DNA from: Conidiobolus incongruus B7586
Taxonomy: Eukaryota; Entomophthoromycota; Entomophthoromycetes; Entomophthorales; Conidiobolaceae
Reading direction: 5' to 3'
NCBI GenBank assembly: GCA_000697335.1
Contig: JNEM01006068.1
Location: 1-15,134, forward strand
Length of the DNA stretch: 15,134 nt
In this document: positions 1 through 10,354 of the stretch, piece by piece
Position numbering within the stretch: position 1 is the stretch's first letter
Layout of the letters: each line of letters starts with the position of its first letter
Program-made: the position numbers and the translations under genes
The notes under the pieces: generated by a model
Databases searched by the model: none
What the model saw: the letters and a program-made list of their open reading frames with translations, nothing else
Told to the model about the DNA's origin: nothing

Positions 1-3000
1 TTAATTATAATTCAAAATAATATTATTAGCTAATTAATTAATTTTAATAAGTTTAATATTATTTCATATTTATTATAATTAAGTTCAAAAATTAATATTT
101 TTTATTTTAATTAAATAATTAAAATAAATATCATTTAATAGTTAATTTATATTATTATAAAGTTTGTTATGATTTATTATCAAAATTATAATTAATTTCC
201 AAATATATATCAAAATTATCATTAAATCTTTTTTTTAAATTATACTCTTAAATTTAAAAAATCGAATCTTAATAATAATAATTAATATTTGGTGAGTATA
301 ATAGATATAGTAATAAATACCAGTTATATAATAAATAATCCTTTGATGATTTTTATTTTTTATATATGACTATTATTATTTTCAATAAAAATTGCTTGTT
401 TGAAAAATTATTATAAAAATTAATAATAATTACTTTGAAATTTTTCATATATTATATTAGGATAAATTATTTTATTTAATAATAATAAATTAAATCCAAT
501 ATAATTAAAAAGAAAACATAATACCTTTATTGGTTTTTTTTAAATATTTCTAGTTTAAATTATCTTTATAATAATTTTGATCTTTTAGCCAAAATATTCC
601 ATATATATTTTTATATTGAATTATATTTTAGGATCAATAATTTGATTATTACAATAGTTATTATTATAATTTTAAAAAGTATTACTATTGTATTTATAAT
701 AAATTTTATAATTAAAGATAATTATTAGAAAAATACTTATAATATGATTTAGTAGATTATTTATTAATTTTGCTCTTTAATATATTGGGACTATATGTCT
801 AAATACTTATTATTAAGATATTGTAACAAAATATTTTAAAAAAACCTCCTTTATCTTTATCACTTTTGGGTTTAAATAATTGATTCAATGAAGGATATAG
901 GGTTTGGTTAAAATCTAACAAAAATAAAAAGAACAAAGAGCATCCTTTAATTATAGACTGACAAAGCCAGCTTAAAAAATAATATTAGTTTAACTATTAA
1001 TCTGAGATGGGAGGTTAATTTTGAAATACAATAATATAAAATTATTTTATATTCTCTTTTTTCTTTATATCCATTAATTCTTAATTGAAATATAAGCTAT
1101 ACCTACTCCTAATTTTTCATTATTTTCTAAATATTTTATAGAAAAGCTCTAATAATATTGTAATTGAAAAACTCAGATTAAAGTAGTTATATTGAGAAAT
1201 TTAAATAAATGATATCGGAAAAATATATTAAATATATTTAAATACCTTTGGATTTTTAATAATTTTATACCTTAAACAAATTAAGCTTTTTATATTCGAT
1301 CTTAATTTTAAATTAACCAAATCATATTTTAATATATATATTTTCAAAAATTTTTAACACTAGTTAAGGTTAATATATATTTTTGCTAATAATTGAAATT
1401 AATTGCTATTAATAGTATATTATTTATTAAATGCTTTATAATTAATTCTGGTAGAAGTTAAAGATTATATTATTTTCATTTATATTATTTATCCAAATTT
1501 CTATAAAAGAATCATTTATATATAATGTTGATGATAAAATATTAAATTATTCAAGGCTATTTCATATATTACAGTTATAATGTTGAAAAAATTATAATTC
1601 ATAAACAAGTAATTGATTATCATTTAATTAATTATTGATTCTTTAAATATTTTTTATACTTTTTTTCAAGAATTTAATTTATACAAATATTATAACCAGA
1701 ATTAAAATTATAAATGTTTTATCAATAAATTAAATAAATTAATAATAAGCATATCTGGTCAAAATAATAAAAAAGTTGTCTATATGCATTCATATCACTA
1801 TTCATAATTCAAAGCTATTTTAATAAAATATTGCTGAAAACTTGAATTTTTGTTAAATGATTTTTATAGTAATTTATAGATCGTCCGTTGAAATAAATAA
1901 TAGAATTATAAATCAGATCATAATAATATTATGACTTTACTCATATGATGACTTTTTAGTATTACGTATCAAATGAGCATGTAACTGCTGTGATCAATAT
2001 TTTTAGAGAATCTTTGATAGAATATTATCAAGTTTTTATAAACAATACTAATAATAGCATGAAAAACTTTAACAAAATATCCTTTGAAAATATTAAAGCT
2101 TATCATGAATTATAATATATATATATAACGTTACTTAAAATTTAATAACAATTAATTGAAATATCTAAAAATTAATTAGAATTGATTTTTAAAATCATTA
2201 TGAATTTAATTTAATTATATTTGGAAAAGAATCCTTGATATATATTTCGAAATATCTCATTTTAGTTAACACGTCCTAAATTATTACTATATATATATGA
2301 ATAAGATTTCAGTTATTTACAATAGTGTGATCAATTCAAACTTAATAATTCAAGTGGATTTTATTTTGCATTCCTTAATTGTTTAAATTATCTAATTTAC
2401 AATTAACATGACTTGAGGTGGATTATTTTCAATGGAAAATTTAAAATTTTGTTAGTAAATTGTTAATACCAAGAGGCTAGAAATTATAATAATACTTTAT
2501 GAGATATTTTAATACTATTTCTTGAAATCTAAGATTTTTTATAGTGTAAATAAATGAATTTGATATTCAATTGCTTGTTAATGAATTATCAATTTGAATT
2601 TCGAAGTTTATTTCTACACTTTAGTTGAATATTTCAATTTTAATTCTTTAAAACTAACACTCTTTATTGTGATTTACTAAAATTCAACTTTACCCGAAAT
2701 AATCACATATTATTTATTACTCTGTAAACATCAATGATGGAATGAAATCTTAAGGTTTTTCAATGATCTAATATTATTTTGACCCATCGATTGATAATAA
2801 ATCCAAATCATGGAAACCTTATGACAATACACACTATGGTCAATTTTATATACTTCAATTCATATTTAATATTTTGATCGAAATTTTATATTCAATTAAC
2901 TCTGAGAATCCTAATAGAATCGGAGTCTTGAAGTAATTCAGGTTACACAGTATTATCAATACGTCTTATTGTGGTTACCGCATATGTGGATAATTATTTT

Positions 3001-3528
3001 CATTCATTAAAAATGGTTGAAATTTGAATTTTTTTTTCAAATGCGGATTATTTTTCCAATAGTATCAATTTTATTTAATTTTAAATAATATGATAAATAA
3101 ATGTCGTGATCACCTTGTCTAATATTGATGTTTAAAAGAAAATGGTAAATATCTTTTGATTAAACCAGTTAAATGTGTGAGCTACCATTATCATATCTCG
3201 GTAGCATTAAATTGTTTTCCCTGCCAAAAAATAAAAGAGGTATTATTGATAGCAACAATTAAATTGATTATTTAAATGCAACTAGAGTTATAACGTCGAT
3301 TATATAATTGTTTAAATTAAGACACTTTTAACATAATTAAATGATATCTGATTGATAAAGGAAAATAAACAAAATTGGTAAATAATTAAAATCTCAATTA
3401 TTCTTTGTAAATAATATAAATAAGTATATTTACAATTTAAAATTATGAAAAAATTATTTGGCACATAAATCATATGATAAAATGTATTAAATTAAAACGC
3501 ACGAGAAAATTTATTTTATAAAATATAA
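1..3528. other. AT-rich gene-free 5' flank
   Basis: No convincing gene is visible on either strand. Stops are dense in all frames, no open frame reaches about 60 codons, and no tRNA-like or rRNA-like GC-richer block is seen. The first 800 bases are extremely AT-rich. The stretches near 840-1020 and 2690-3250 are somewhat richer in G and C, but I could not recognise decayed coding sequence there. Short TA runs occur near 2114-2127 and 2289-2298. Apart from the last few dozen bases before copy 1, I see no similarity to the spacer upstream of copy 2. Confidence 0.6.
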
Positions 3529-3537
3529 TATAAAAAG
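3529..3537 (+). promoter_or_regulatory. TATA box of copy 1
   Basis: TATAAAAAG is a textbook TATA box and begins 96 nt before the ATG of copy 1. TATA-like strings are common in AT-rich DNA, so the motif alone is weak evidence. It gains support because copy 2 has TATATAAATA at nearly the same distance (100 nt), although the sequence around it is not conserved. Confidence 0.45.
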
Positions 3538-3596
3538 AACTTGATTCTAGAAAAAGAAATTAATATTTGAAAATATATTTATTTATTTAATTTAAT

Positions 3597-3613
3597 ATAT
3601 ACTTATTTTTAAT
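3597..3613 (+). promoter_or_regulatory. 17-bp element shared by both copies, probable initiation region
   Basis: ATATACTTATTTTTAAT is identical to 10326-10342 and ends 11 nt before the ATG here (12 nt in copy 2). It is followed in both copies by a variable tract and then AAAAATAATG. The T-rich tract lies where transcription start or 5' leader sequence is expected. It may be a functional element or simply the remaining edge of the duplicated unit. Confidence 0.4.
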
Positions 3614-3624
3614 CAATAAAAATA

Positions 3625-6600
3625 ATGTATAACTCTTTAATTGCTTCATTAGCTCTTTTATTGATTAACCCTTGCAGTGGTTTGAATCTCCAAAAAACTG
3701 GCAGCATCAATGCTGCAAGATTCGGCAAAGCTGGAGATCATGAATTGGCTCCCGCCCGTTTCTTGACCACTGACAATGCTCCCGCTGCTGATGGAGGCGA
3801 ACCTAATTCCAAGAAAGCTAAAGCTGATCCCCTTCCTATTAGACCCCTCACCAAAGATTGGGACCTTGGTAAGTCTTTGAACCGCACTTTAGAAGTTACC
3901 TTGGACGAAGGTACATGGATCAATTTGGATGTCAGCCCTGATGGTAAAGAAATCGTCTTCGATTTACTTGGTGATCTTTACACTCTTCCCATCGAAGGTG
4001 GTGAAGCTAAATTGCTCAAAGGTGGTCCTGCTTTTGACGTCCAGCCTACTTACTCACCCGATGGCAAGAAAATTCTTTTCACTTCGGATGCTAGTGGTAT
4101 TGATAACTTGTGGGTTGCTGACAAATCAGGAAAGTCCTTCCAACTTACCGATGAAGGTTATAGATCCGTCAGTAATGCTCATTGGGCACCTAATGGTAAA
4201 GAGGTTGTTGGTGTCAAATGGTATACATCCGGCCGTTCCATTCCTGCCGGTACCATCCAAAGATATAAATTAAATGGCGAACAAGTCAGCAAACCGGAGT
4301 TATTAGTTGATCTTAAATCAGCCCAAGTTGGTGTTGAAGAACCCATCTACAATCCAGTTGGTCCTGGTGATTCCATCTACTACTCCACCAATGATGTTGA
4401 TGGTGCCAGATGGAACTATGATAAAGACCCTCATGCTGGTATTTTCAATGTCTACTCTTTCAATACTACCTCTCAAGAAAAGGGTACCAAAGTTGCTGGA
4501 GGCGTTGGATCTGCTGTCCGCCCCACTCCTTCTAGAGATGGTAAGAAGCTCGCATTTGTTCGCAGAGTTGAATTCACTTGGTCTTTGATTGTCAAGGATC
4601 TCGAGACTGGAGATGAAACAAATATTTGGGATGGTCTTTCTCGTGACAATCAAGAATCATCTGCCTCCAATGGTGTTTATCCAAGATTTGCCTGGTTACC
4701 TGATGATTCTGCTATCATCATTTGGGCTCAGGGTAAGATTCATCGTGTCCCCTTGGATAAATCTCCAGTTAAGGTCATCCCCTTCAAAGCTAATGTTAAA
4801 TTGAATATTGCTCCTACCGTTAAGCACCAACAAAGCTTAATTGAAGCTTCTGATGAAAAGACTTTCGATAACAAGATCATCCAGTTCTTCGATGTCAGTA
4901 AAGATGGTACCAAGGTTGTTTACATCGTTACTGGCCGCACTTATATCAAGGATCTCAAGACTGGTAAATCCACTTTACTTAAACTCGATCATTCCGAAGA
5001 TAATCGTCATGCTCCTTCTTTCCATCCTTCCAATGATAACATTGTCATTCAATCCAGATGGAACGATAGCAAGTTATCTTTCATTGAAATTGTTGATGTC
5101 TCTAAAGGAAAGATCATTTCTACTCTCAAACTTCCCAGAGGTCATTACAATTATCCTTCTTTATCTCACGATGGAAAGAAATTCGCTTTCACCAAAGCCT
5201 CTGGTGATGAAATTGCTGGAACTGTCCTTGCACAAGCCAATTTAGGTATTTATGTTGGTGAATTAAATGACAAGTTTGAAGTTATTGAAGGTTCTGTTGA
5301 ACTTGTTATTCCTGACGAAATTGCTGGTGCTAAATTCACCGAAGATGACAAGCAACTTCGTATTGTTGGTTACACTGATCCTTATATCGTTGATCTAGCC
5401 AGTGGTGAACCTACTCCTCTTGGTTCCATTAAGGACAATGCTGGTGATGTTACTCTTAGTAAGAATGCTAAATGGGTCACCTATCCTCAATACAGACAGG
5501 TCTATGTTGCTCCTGCTACTGCTAATACCACCTATTGGAGTAAACCTGGAAGCTCTCCCGAAGGTTTAATCCGTTTATCCAAGGATGGTGGTCAAACCAC
5601 TGTTATTGGTGGTCCTGATGGTCAAACTGCTTACTACTTACGTGCCAACACTCTTTTTGAAGCTCATATCCCTACTGTTGTTGAAAAATGTGGTGCTATT
5701 GCCAAGTCTGATACCGCTAAGTTTGGTGCTGAATGTGTCCAACCTTTACTCAAGTCTCATGATTTGTCTGTTAAGGTCCCAATTTCTCGTCCTCCTTCTG
5801 ATAAGGTCCTTGTTCTTGACAACGCTAAGATTGTCACCATGAAGACTGGTAACCCTGCCTCCGATATCATTGAACGTGGTAGACTTGTTGTCAAGGGTAA
5901 CAAGATTTTGGCTGTTGGTGACTGTGATAGTACTCCCATTCCCAAGGGTGCTGAAGTTAGAGATCTTGCTGGTGCCACTATCCTTCCTGGCTATTTGGAT
6001 GAACATGCTCACTGGTCCGCTTACGATTATCCTGTTCGCTCCCACTGGCAACATCAACTAGCTTTATCCTATGGTGTTACCACCATGCACAATCCCTCTT
6101 ACGATACCGTCCAAGGTTTCGCTGAACAAGAATTGGTCCGTTCTGGCCGTCTTTTGGCTCCTAGAATCTTTACCACTGGTACTATTCTTTATGGTGCTGA
6201 AGGTGCTGAGCGTGTTGAAGTCACCAACATTGATGATGCCAGATCTGTTTTAGGACTCCTCAAATCATATGGTGCCATCTCCGTCAAATCTTATAACCAA
6301 CCTTCTCGCTACTCTCGCCAAATGATCCTTGAAGCCGCCCGTGAACTTGGTATGCTTGTTGTCCCTGAAGGCGGTATGCACTTCGCTTGGAACACCAACC
6401 AAATCATTGACGGTCACACCACTATTGAACACTCTCTCTCTCCTGGTATCCTTTACGAAGATCTTCAAGTTCTCTTTGAAAAATCTGGAACTGCCTGGAC
6501 TCCTACTCTCGTTGTCTCTTATGGTGGTGTTGAAGGTGAAAGATACTGGTACCAATCTACCAATGTTTGGGAAGATCCTAAGATGCGTGCTCGTCACCCT

Positions 6601-7068
6601 CTTAAGGATTTGGAAGCTTCCTCCTTCCGTAGAACTTTGACCGATGAACGTGAATATGTCTTCTTGGAAACTGGTAAGACTCTTACCAACCTCACTCGCC
6701 GCAATGTCTTAATCAATCCTGGTGCCCACGGTCAAAGACAAGGTGTCGGTTACCTTTGGGAACTCTGGATGCTCTCTAAGAGTGGATTAAATAACTATGA
6801 AGTTCTCCGTGCTGCCACTCGCAATCCCGCTCTTACACTCGGTCTCAAGGATCTTGGTTCCCTTGAAGCTGGAAAATTGGCTGATTATATTATTTACCCT
6901 GCTGATGCTTCTCCTCTTAAGGACCTCAAGCACCTCTATAACATTACCCATGTTTCTGTCAATGGTTTCCTCCACGATGCCAACTCTTTAGATCAAATCT
7001 GGCCCGAGAAAAAGAAATCTTTGCCTTTGCCCCAACTGAATGATAGTGTTTTAGTTCACGATAATTAA
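3625..7068 (+). CDS. Secreted TolB-propeller/amidohydrolase protein, copy 1
   Basis: Intronless gene for 1147 residues, ending in TAA; the ATG has A at -3 and opens directly into a signal peptide. Residues 1-19 are a signal peptide (core LIASLALLLI, cleavage probably near PCSG). Residues 20-76 are a Pro/Lys/Asp-rich linker. Residues 95-685 hold about 11 PD40/TolB-like blades with SPDGK-type turns (104-108, 144-148, 303-307, 425-429, 514-518), probably two propellers. Residues 727-1100 are an amidohydrolase: flanking beta-sandwich, PGYLDEHAH with metal ligands H794 and H796, candidate carboxylated lysine K888 in SVKSYNQ, PEGG at 914-917, GHTTIEH at 930-936, and PGAHGQ at 1032-1037 where most relatives have GTD. 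Possible N-glycosylation sites are N86, N280, N634, N1022 and N1106; C689 and C704 could pair. Bacterial relatives, from memory about 1050-1100 residues, share this order. It probably hydrolyses a peptide or amide outside the cytosol; the substrate is unknown. Confidence 0.93.
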   Translation: MYNSLIASLALLLINPCSGLNLQKTGSINAARFGKAGDHELAPARFLTTDNAPAADGGEPNSKKAKADPLPIRPLTKDWDLGKSLNRTLEVTLDEGTWINLDVSPDGKEIVFDLLGDLYTLPIEGGEAKLLKGGPAFDVQPTYSPDGKKILFTSDASGIDNLWVADKSGKSFQLTDEGYRSVSNAHWAPNGKEVVGVKWYTSGRSIPAGTIQRYKLNGEQVSKPELLVDLKSAQVGVEEPIYNPVGPGDSIYYSTNDVDGARWNYDKDPHAGIFNVYSFNTTSQEKGTKVAGGVGSAVRPTPSRDGKKLAFVRRVEFTWSLIVKDLETGDETNIWDGLSRDNQESSASNGVYPRFAWLPDDSAIIIWAQGKIHRVPLDKSPVKVIPFKANVKLNIAPTVKHQQSLIEASDEKTFDNKIIQFFDVSKDGTKVVYIVTGRTYIKDLKTGKSTLLKLDHSEDNRHAPSFHPSNDNIVIQSRWNDSKLSFIEIVDVSKGKIISTLKLPRGHYNYPSLSHDGKKFAFTKASGDEIAGTVLAQANLGIYVGELNDKFEVIEGSVELVIPDEIAGAKFTEDDKQLRIVGYTDPYIVDLASGEPTPLGSIKDNAGDVTLSKNAKWVTYPQYRQVYVAPATANTTYWSKPGSSPEGLIRLSKDGGQTTVIGGPDGQTAYYLRANTLFEAHIPTVVEKCGAIAKSDTAKFGAECVQPLLKSHDLSVKVPISRPPSDKVLVLDNAKIVTMKTGNPASDIIERGRLVVKGNKILAVGDCDSTPIPKGAEVRDLAGATILPGYLDEHAHWSAYDYPVRSHWQHQLALSYGVTTMHNPSYDTVQGFAEQELVRSGRLLAPRIFTTGTILYGAEGAERVEVTNIDDARSVLGLLKSYGAISVKSYNQPSRYSRQMILEAARELGMLVVPEGGMHFAWNTNQIIDGHTTIEHSLSPGILYEDLQVLFEKSGTAWTPTLVVSYGGVEGERYWYQSTNVWEDPKMRARHPLKDLEASSFRRTLTDEREYVFLETGKTLTNLTRRNVLINPGAHGQRQGVGYLWELWMLSKSGLNNYEVLRAATRNPALTLGLKDLGSLEAGKLADYIIYPADASPLKDLKHLYNITHVSVNGFLHDANSLDQIWPEKKKSLPLPQLNDSVLVHDN

Positions 7069-7088
7069 TTTAATCAATATTTATTATT

Positions 7089-7094
7089 AATAAA
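7089..7094 (+). terminator. Poly(A) signal of copy 1
   Basis: AATAAA lies 20 nt after the stop codon, inside an AT-rich 3' region. Position and sequence fit a eukaryotic polyadenylation signal and would give a very short 3' UTR. The hexamer is expected by chance in such DNA, so the call rests mainly on position. Confidence 0.4.
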
Positions 7095-10000
7095 ATTTAA
7101 TAATTTAATTTAATTCAGAGTTATAAAATTGATTAATTATATTCTAAGTTTCAATTTTGATATTTGTAGCAAAAAACAATATTTTATAAACTAAACAAAT
7201 AAACAATTATCAAAATATACTAATATTTAAAAAAAAATTTAATTACCTTATATTGGTATTTTATTAATACACTTGAATTTAACTTCCAATAAACCAATTA
7301 AAAAGTTAATTTTGATGAGGAAGTAATAATATGTAAGGTTATATTAAAATATATAACCTAATAATTTATAATCAAAACCTTATCAAATCAAATTTCAACA
7401 ATGTCAACTATTTAAAAATGTTTTTTGTAATATACCCATTAAAATTTAAACTATTAAACATTTGCGTGATATATTGGTTGAAATAATTAATAAGATCTCT
7501 TATAATATATATTTATCACTTAAATAACTGATTCAATTATATTATTTCATAAAGTTTTATATATAAACGAATATATGAGCATTATTATATGAATAGATAT
7601 TTGCTAAATTTAATAAAATTCATAACTTTAAAAGACGATATAATTAAAATACACAGCTACCAAATTCCTAAATATTTCGATAAAATTTTTGATATTTAAT
7701 CTAATTCTACAATATTTATTCGTTACCTGTTGAAATATTCTTTTTATCCCCCTATTTTTAATTAATTTGATTAAACTATCTCTATGATTGATATATAACT
7801 AAAACATTACTAACTATTCATTAATTATATTTGAAGAAGATTGTAAATTTAAATTTTATTGCGTGTAAACAATTAATATTCTATCTAGTATATAACCTAA
7901 TGGATAATTATAGACATTAATATTACATAATATTATATTCTGATCAATACATTTCCAATTTAGTATAATAATTAGGTAAAATTATTTAAAATTTTTTGAT
8001 ATACTATAATTGAAATAAATAAATAATTTTTTTAAAAAGAAAATATATGTAATTTTGATTATTTGGTCATTTTCAAGTTTAACTTAAATATTTCGACATG
8101 ATTCAATATAACAGATTTGATTATGATTGTATGTGCATATATAGCTAAACTATTTAAAGTATTATAAATGGTAAATGAACAATAATTCATATTCTATTTG
8201 AACCTTTTTATTTGAGGTATTCTAGATTAAATGTACCATCAAATTTCAAACATTTAAATGCAAATAATTGGTCAGTCTCTAAATAGTATTTTCCTTGCAA
8301 TATAAAAACCGGACCTAAATCAATTGGGATAACTGTACAAAATATCAAAGTTGTCCATTAAATCTAAAACGCTAGTTATAAACTAATCATACTTGTAGAA
8401 GTTAAAAATTTTCAAGTTTAGATAGTATTATTCTGTGACAATATGATCAACTAATTTTTACTATTCATATAGTTCATTAAATAGTTAGTTAAGATCAAAA
8501 ATATAATTGATTTTAAATTACAAACTGTGACAGCAACAGTATTATTATAATTTACAGATTTCTAAGATAGATCACTGAGAGAATATTCGTGACACTAATT
8601 TAAAGATTAACAAATCAATTATTTATTATGGTATTTAGAAATCAACTAAATATTAATTTTTAATTGTAATAATAAAATGAATAAATATTACCTGGTTATT
8701 CTTATTAAACATTAGATTTCAATTTTATTTGATAAGTACCAAGCCTCAAATATTTTCTGTGATTTATTGCTAGTTTTTTAATGATTAATATTTCATGTAA
8801 AGAGTTGACAAAGAGTAAATATCCTAACTATGGAGGTTTATTATAATTAAAAATTATGGTGAATTTTTGGCAAAAATAGAATATAATAGATAAATTTGTT
8901 AAATTGTTTTTTTATAACTAAAATTTTACATTTTAATAATTTTTCAGAGAAATATAATATTAATAAATAATGTAATTTTTTAATTTTGCAATAAAATATA
9001 ATACTAGATCTCATATTCTTAATTTTCTGTTAATACTTGAATTATAATCAAATGACTAATTAATTGTGTTACAATAATCACATGATATAAATCAAATATT
9101 TAACACATCAATTTGACTATTCTAGAGCAATAAATTCGAATCTAATTTGACTAATATCATTCAAATTCGTTTTATCAACTGAAGAATGAATGATTATTAT
9201 AAATTAAATTTCCAACTTTTGAGTTATAATTAACAGAATTAAATAATATGTCTAAGTCAATATATTATACATTAGATTTGATGGATTACTGTAGAATTAT
9301 TAATGAATTCGTAATTTGAGGTATTAGCGCATAATTTGTTATTATAATTAATTAAAATTACATTTAGAAAATAAAAACTAATGATACACAAGAATATATA
9401 ATGAATATAAAGAAACAACTCATAATAATTTATATAATCAAATATCAAAATTATATAAAAAATTAATAAGATATTTTTATAAATATGTTGATTTAAATGA
9501 ATAAATTTCGAATGTGACTTTATTATTTAATTAATGTTACAGGTTTTACTTAAATGTACTTAATTGAATTTTATTATCTATTCTATAAATATTTCGGAAT
9601 AATAACTTCAAATGGAAATAGTGTTTCTAATAGAAATAATTATAATAATTACCCAATTTTAAATAATATTGAACACTTTTGAAAATTTGAATTTATCTAT
9701 TTAGAAAAGATGGCTTAATTCAAATAAATTGTGAACTGTGGTTATGACCATTAGATACATCTTCATATTTCTATATGAGAGAATTCTTTAGTATTGGATA
9801 AATAAAATAGAGGTGCATATGGGTTGAGGTACAAATAATGAAGTAAATGAATTGAGTTGTAGTAATTAAATTAATTATATATAATGTAAACTTGATGCAA
9901 TTTAACGAGATGTTCATGTGAATTAAACAAAAAAGTTGTCAAACAATATTTTTATATCATACAGACATATATTAATTTATATTTTATTAGAACTCAATGT

Positions 10001-10254
10001 AATTATTACAAATCTAGAGATAAAAATTCATCTACTCTATTATTTAAGTAAAAAATTTTTTTTAATTCAAAATTAATTAATTAGAAAATTATTAAATTCT
10101 TAGAAAAAAAATTAGTTAGTTTAAATTTAAATTTTGTGTAATAAAAATGTTAAAAAATAATTTAAAATTATTAATCATTATTTATTAAAAAATCATATGA
10201 CATATTATATGAAAAAGTTTATATTCTAAAGAACATTAATTTCGGTTCAATAAC
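7095..10254. other. AT-rich gene-free spacer between the copies
   Basis: About 3.2 kb without a supportable gene. No open frame of about 60 codons exists on either strand and no RNA gene is recognisable. The part at about 8200-8620 has a little more G and C but no readable coding signal. There is no obvious similarity to the flank upstream of copy 1, so either the duplication carried little flanking DNA or the flanks have since diverged completely. One hairpin at 7336-7359 is listed separately. Confidence 0.6.
7336..7359. repeat. Short perfect inverted repeat
   Basis: AGGTTATAT at 7336-7344 and ATATAACCT at 7351-7359 form a 9-bp perfect stem around a 6-base loop, including two G-C pairs. It lies 268 nt past the stop of copy 1. 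A 13-bp string overlapping the right arm (TATATAACCTAAT, 7350-7362) recurs at 7889-7901. It could aid transcription termination or be chance; nothing shows a function. Confidence 0.3.
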
Positions 10255-10264
10255 TATATAAATA
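10255..10264 (+). promoter_or_regulatory. TATA box of copy 2
   Basis: TATATAAATA matches the TATAWAAR consensus over its first eight bases and starts 100 nt before the ATG of copy 2. This is nearly the spacing of the TATAAAAAG before copy 1. Sequence between the TATA box and the 17-bp shared element differs between the copies, so the parallel position suggests a kept core-promoter layout. Confidence 0.45.
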
Positions 10265-10325
10265 AATTATTCATTTACAAAATATCGCTAAACACTTATT
10301 TATTTATTATTTATTTTTTAAAATA

Positions 10326-10342
10326 ATATACTTATTTTTAAT
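10326..10342 (+). promoter_or_regulatory. 17-bp element shared by both copies, copy 2 instance
   Basis: ATATACTTATTTTTAAT is identical to 3597-3613, ends 12 nt before the ATG and is followed by a T tract and AAAAATAATG. It marks the upstream limit of clear similarity between the duplicated units and may lie in the initiation region or 5' leader. Confidence 0.4.
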
Positions 10343-10354
10343 TTTTTAAAAATA

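Noticed and set aside
1-3624. Possible transposon, virus-derived or CRISPR-like element in the flanks
   Set aside because: I saw no long terminal repeats, spaced repeat units, reverse transcriptase or transposase-like translation; only short AT-rich matches expected by chance.
3751-3780. RFLTTD near the N terminus resembling the start of an oomycete RxLR effector motif
   Set aside because: The final Arg is missing (RFLT), no downstream EER motif follows, and the large enzyme domains do not fit an RxLR effector.
3869-3874. GTAAGT donor-like site within copy 1
   Set aside because: The reading frame runs on without a break, the encoded LGKSL is conserved in copy 2, and copy 2 has GTAAAT there, so it is coding sequence and not an intron start.
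3738-6991. Many overlapping frames of 60-140 codons inside copy 1, on both strands, and the same inside copy 2
   Set aside because: They are shadows of the long frame. They are leucine/serine-rich low-complexity translations without domains, and recur in copy 2 only because the underlying DNA is similar.
10243-10254. GGTTCAATAAC resembling a tRNA B box
   Set aside because: It departs from the GGTTCGANNCC consensus, no A box or cloverleaf stems surround it, and it sits just before the TATA box of copy 2.
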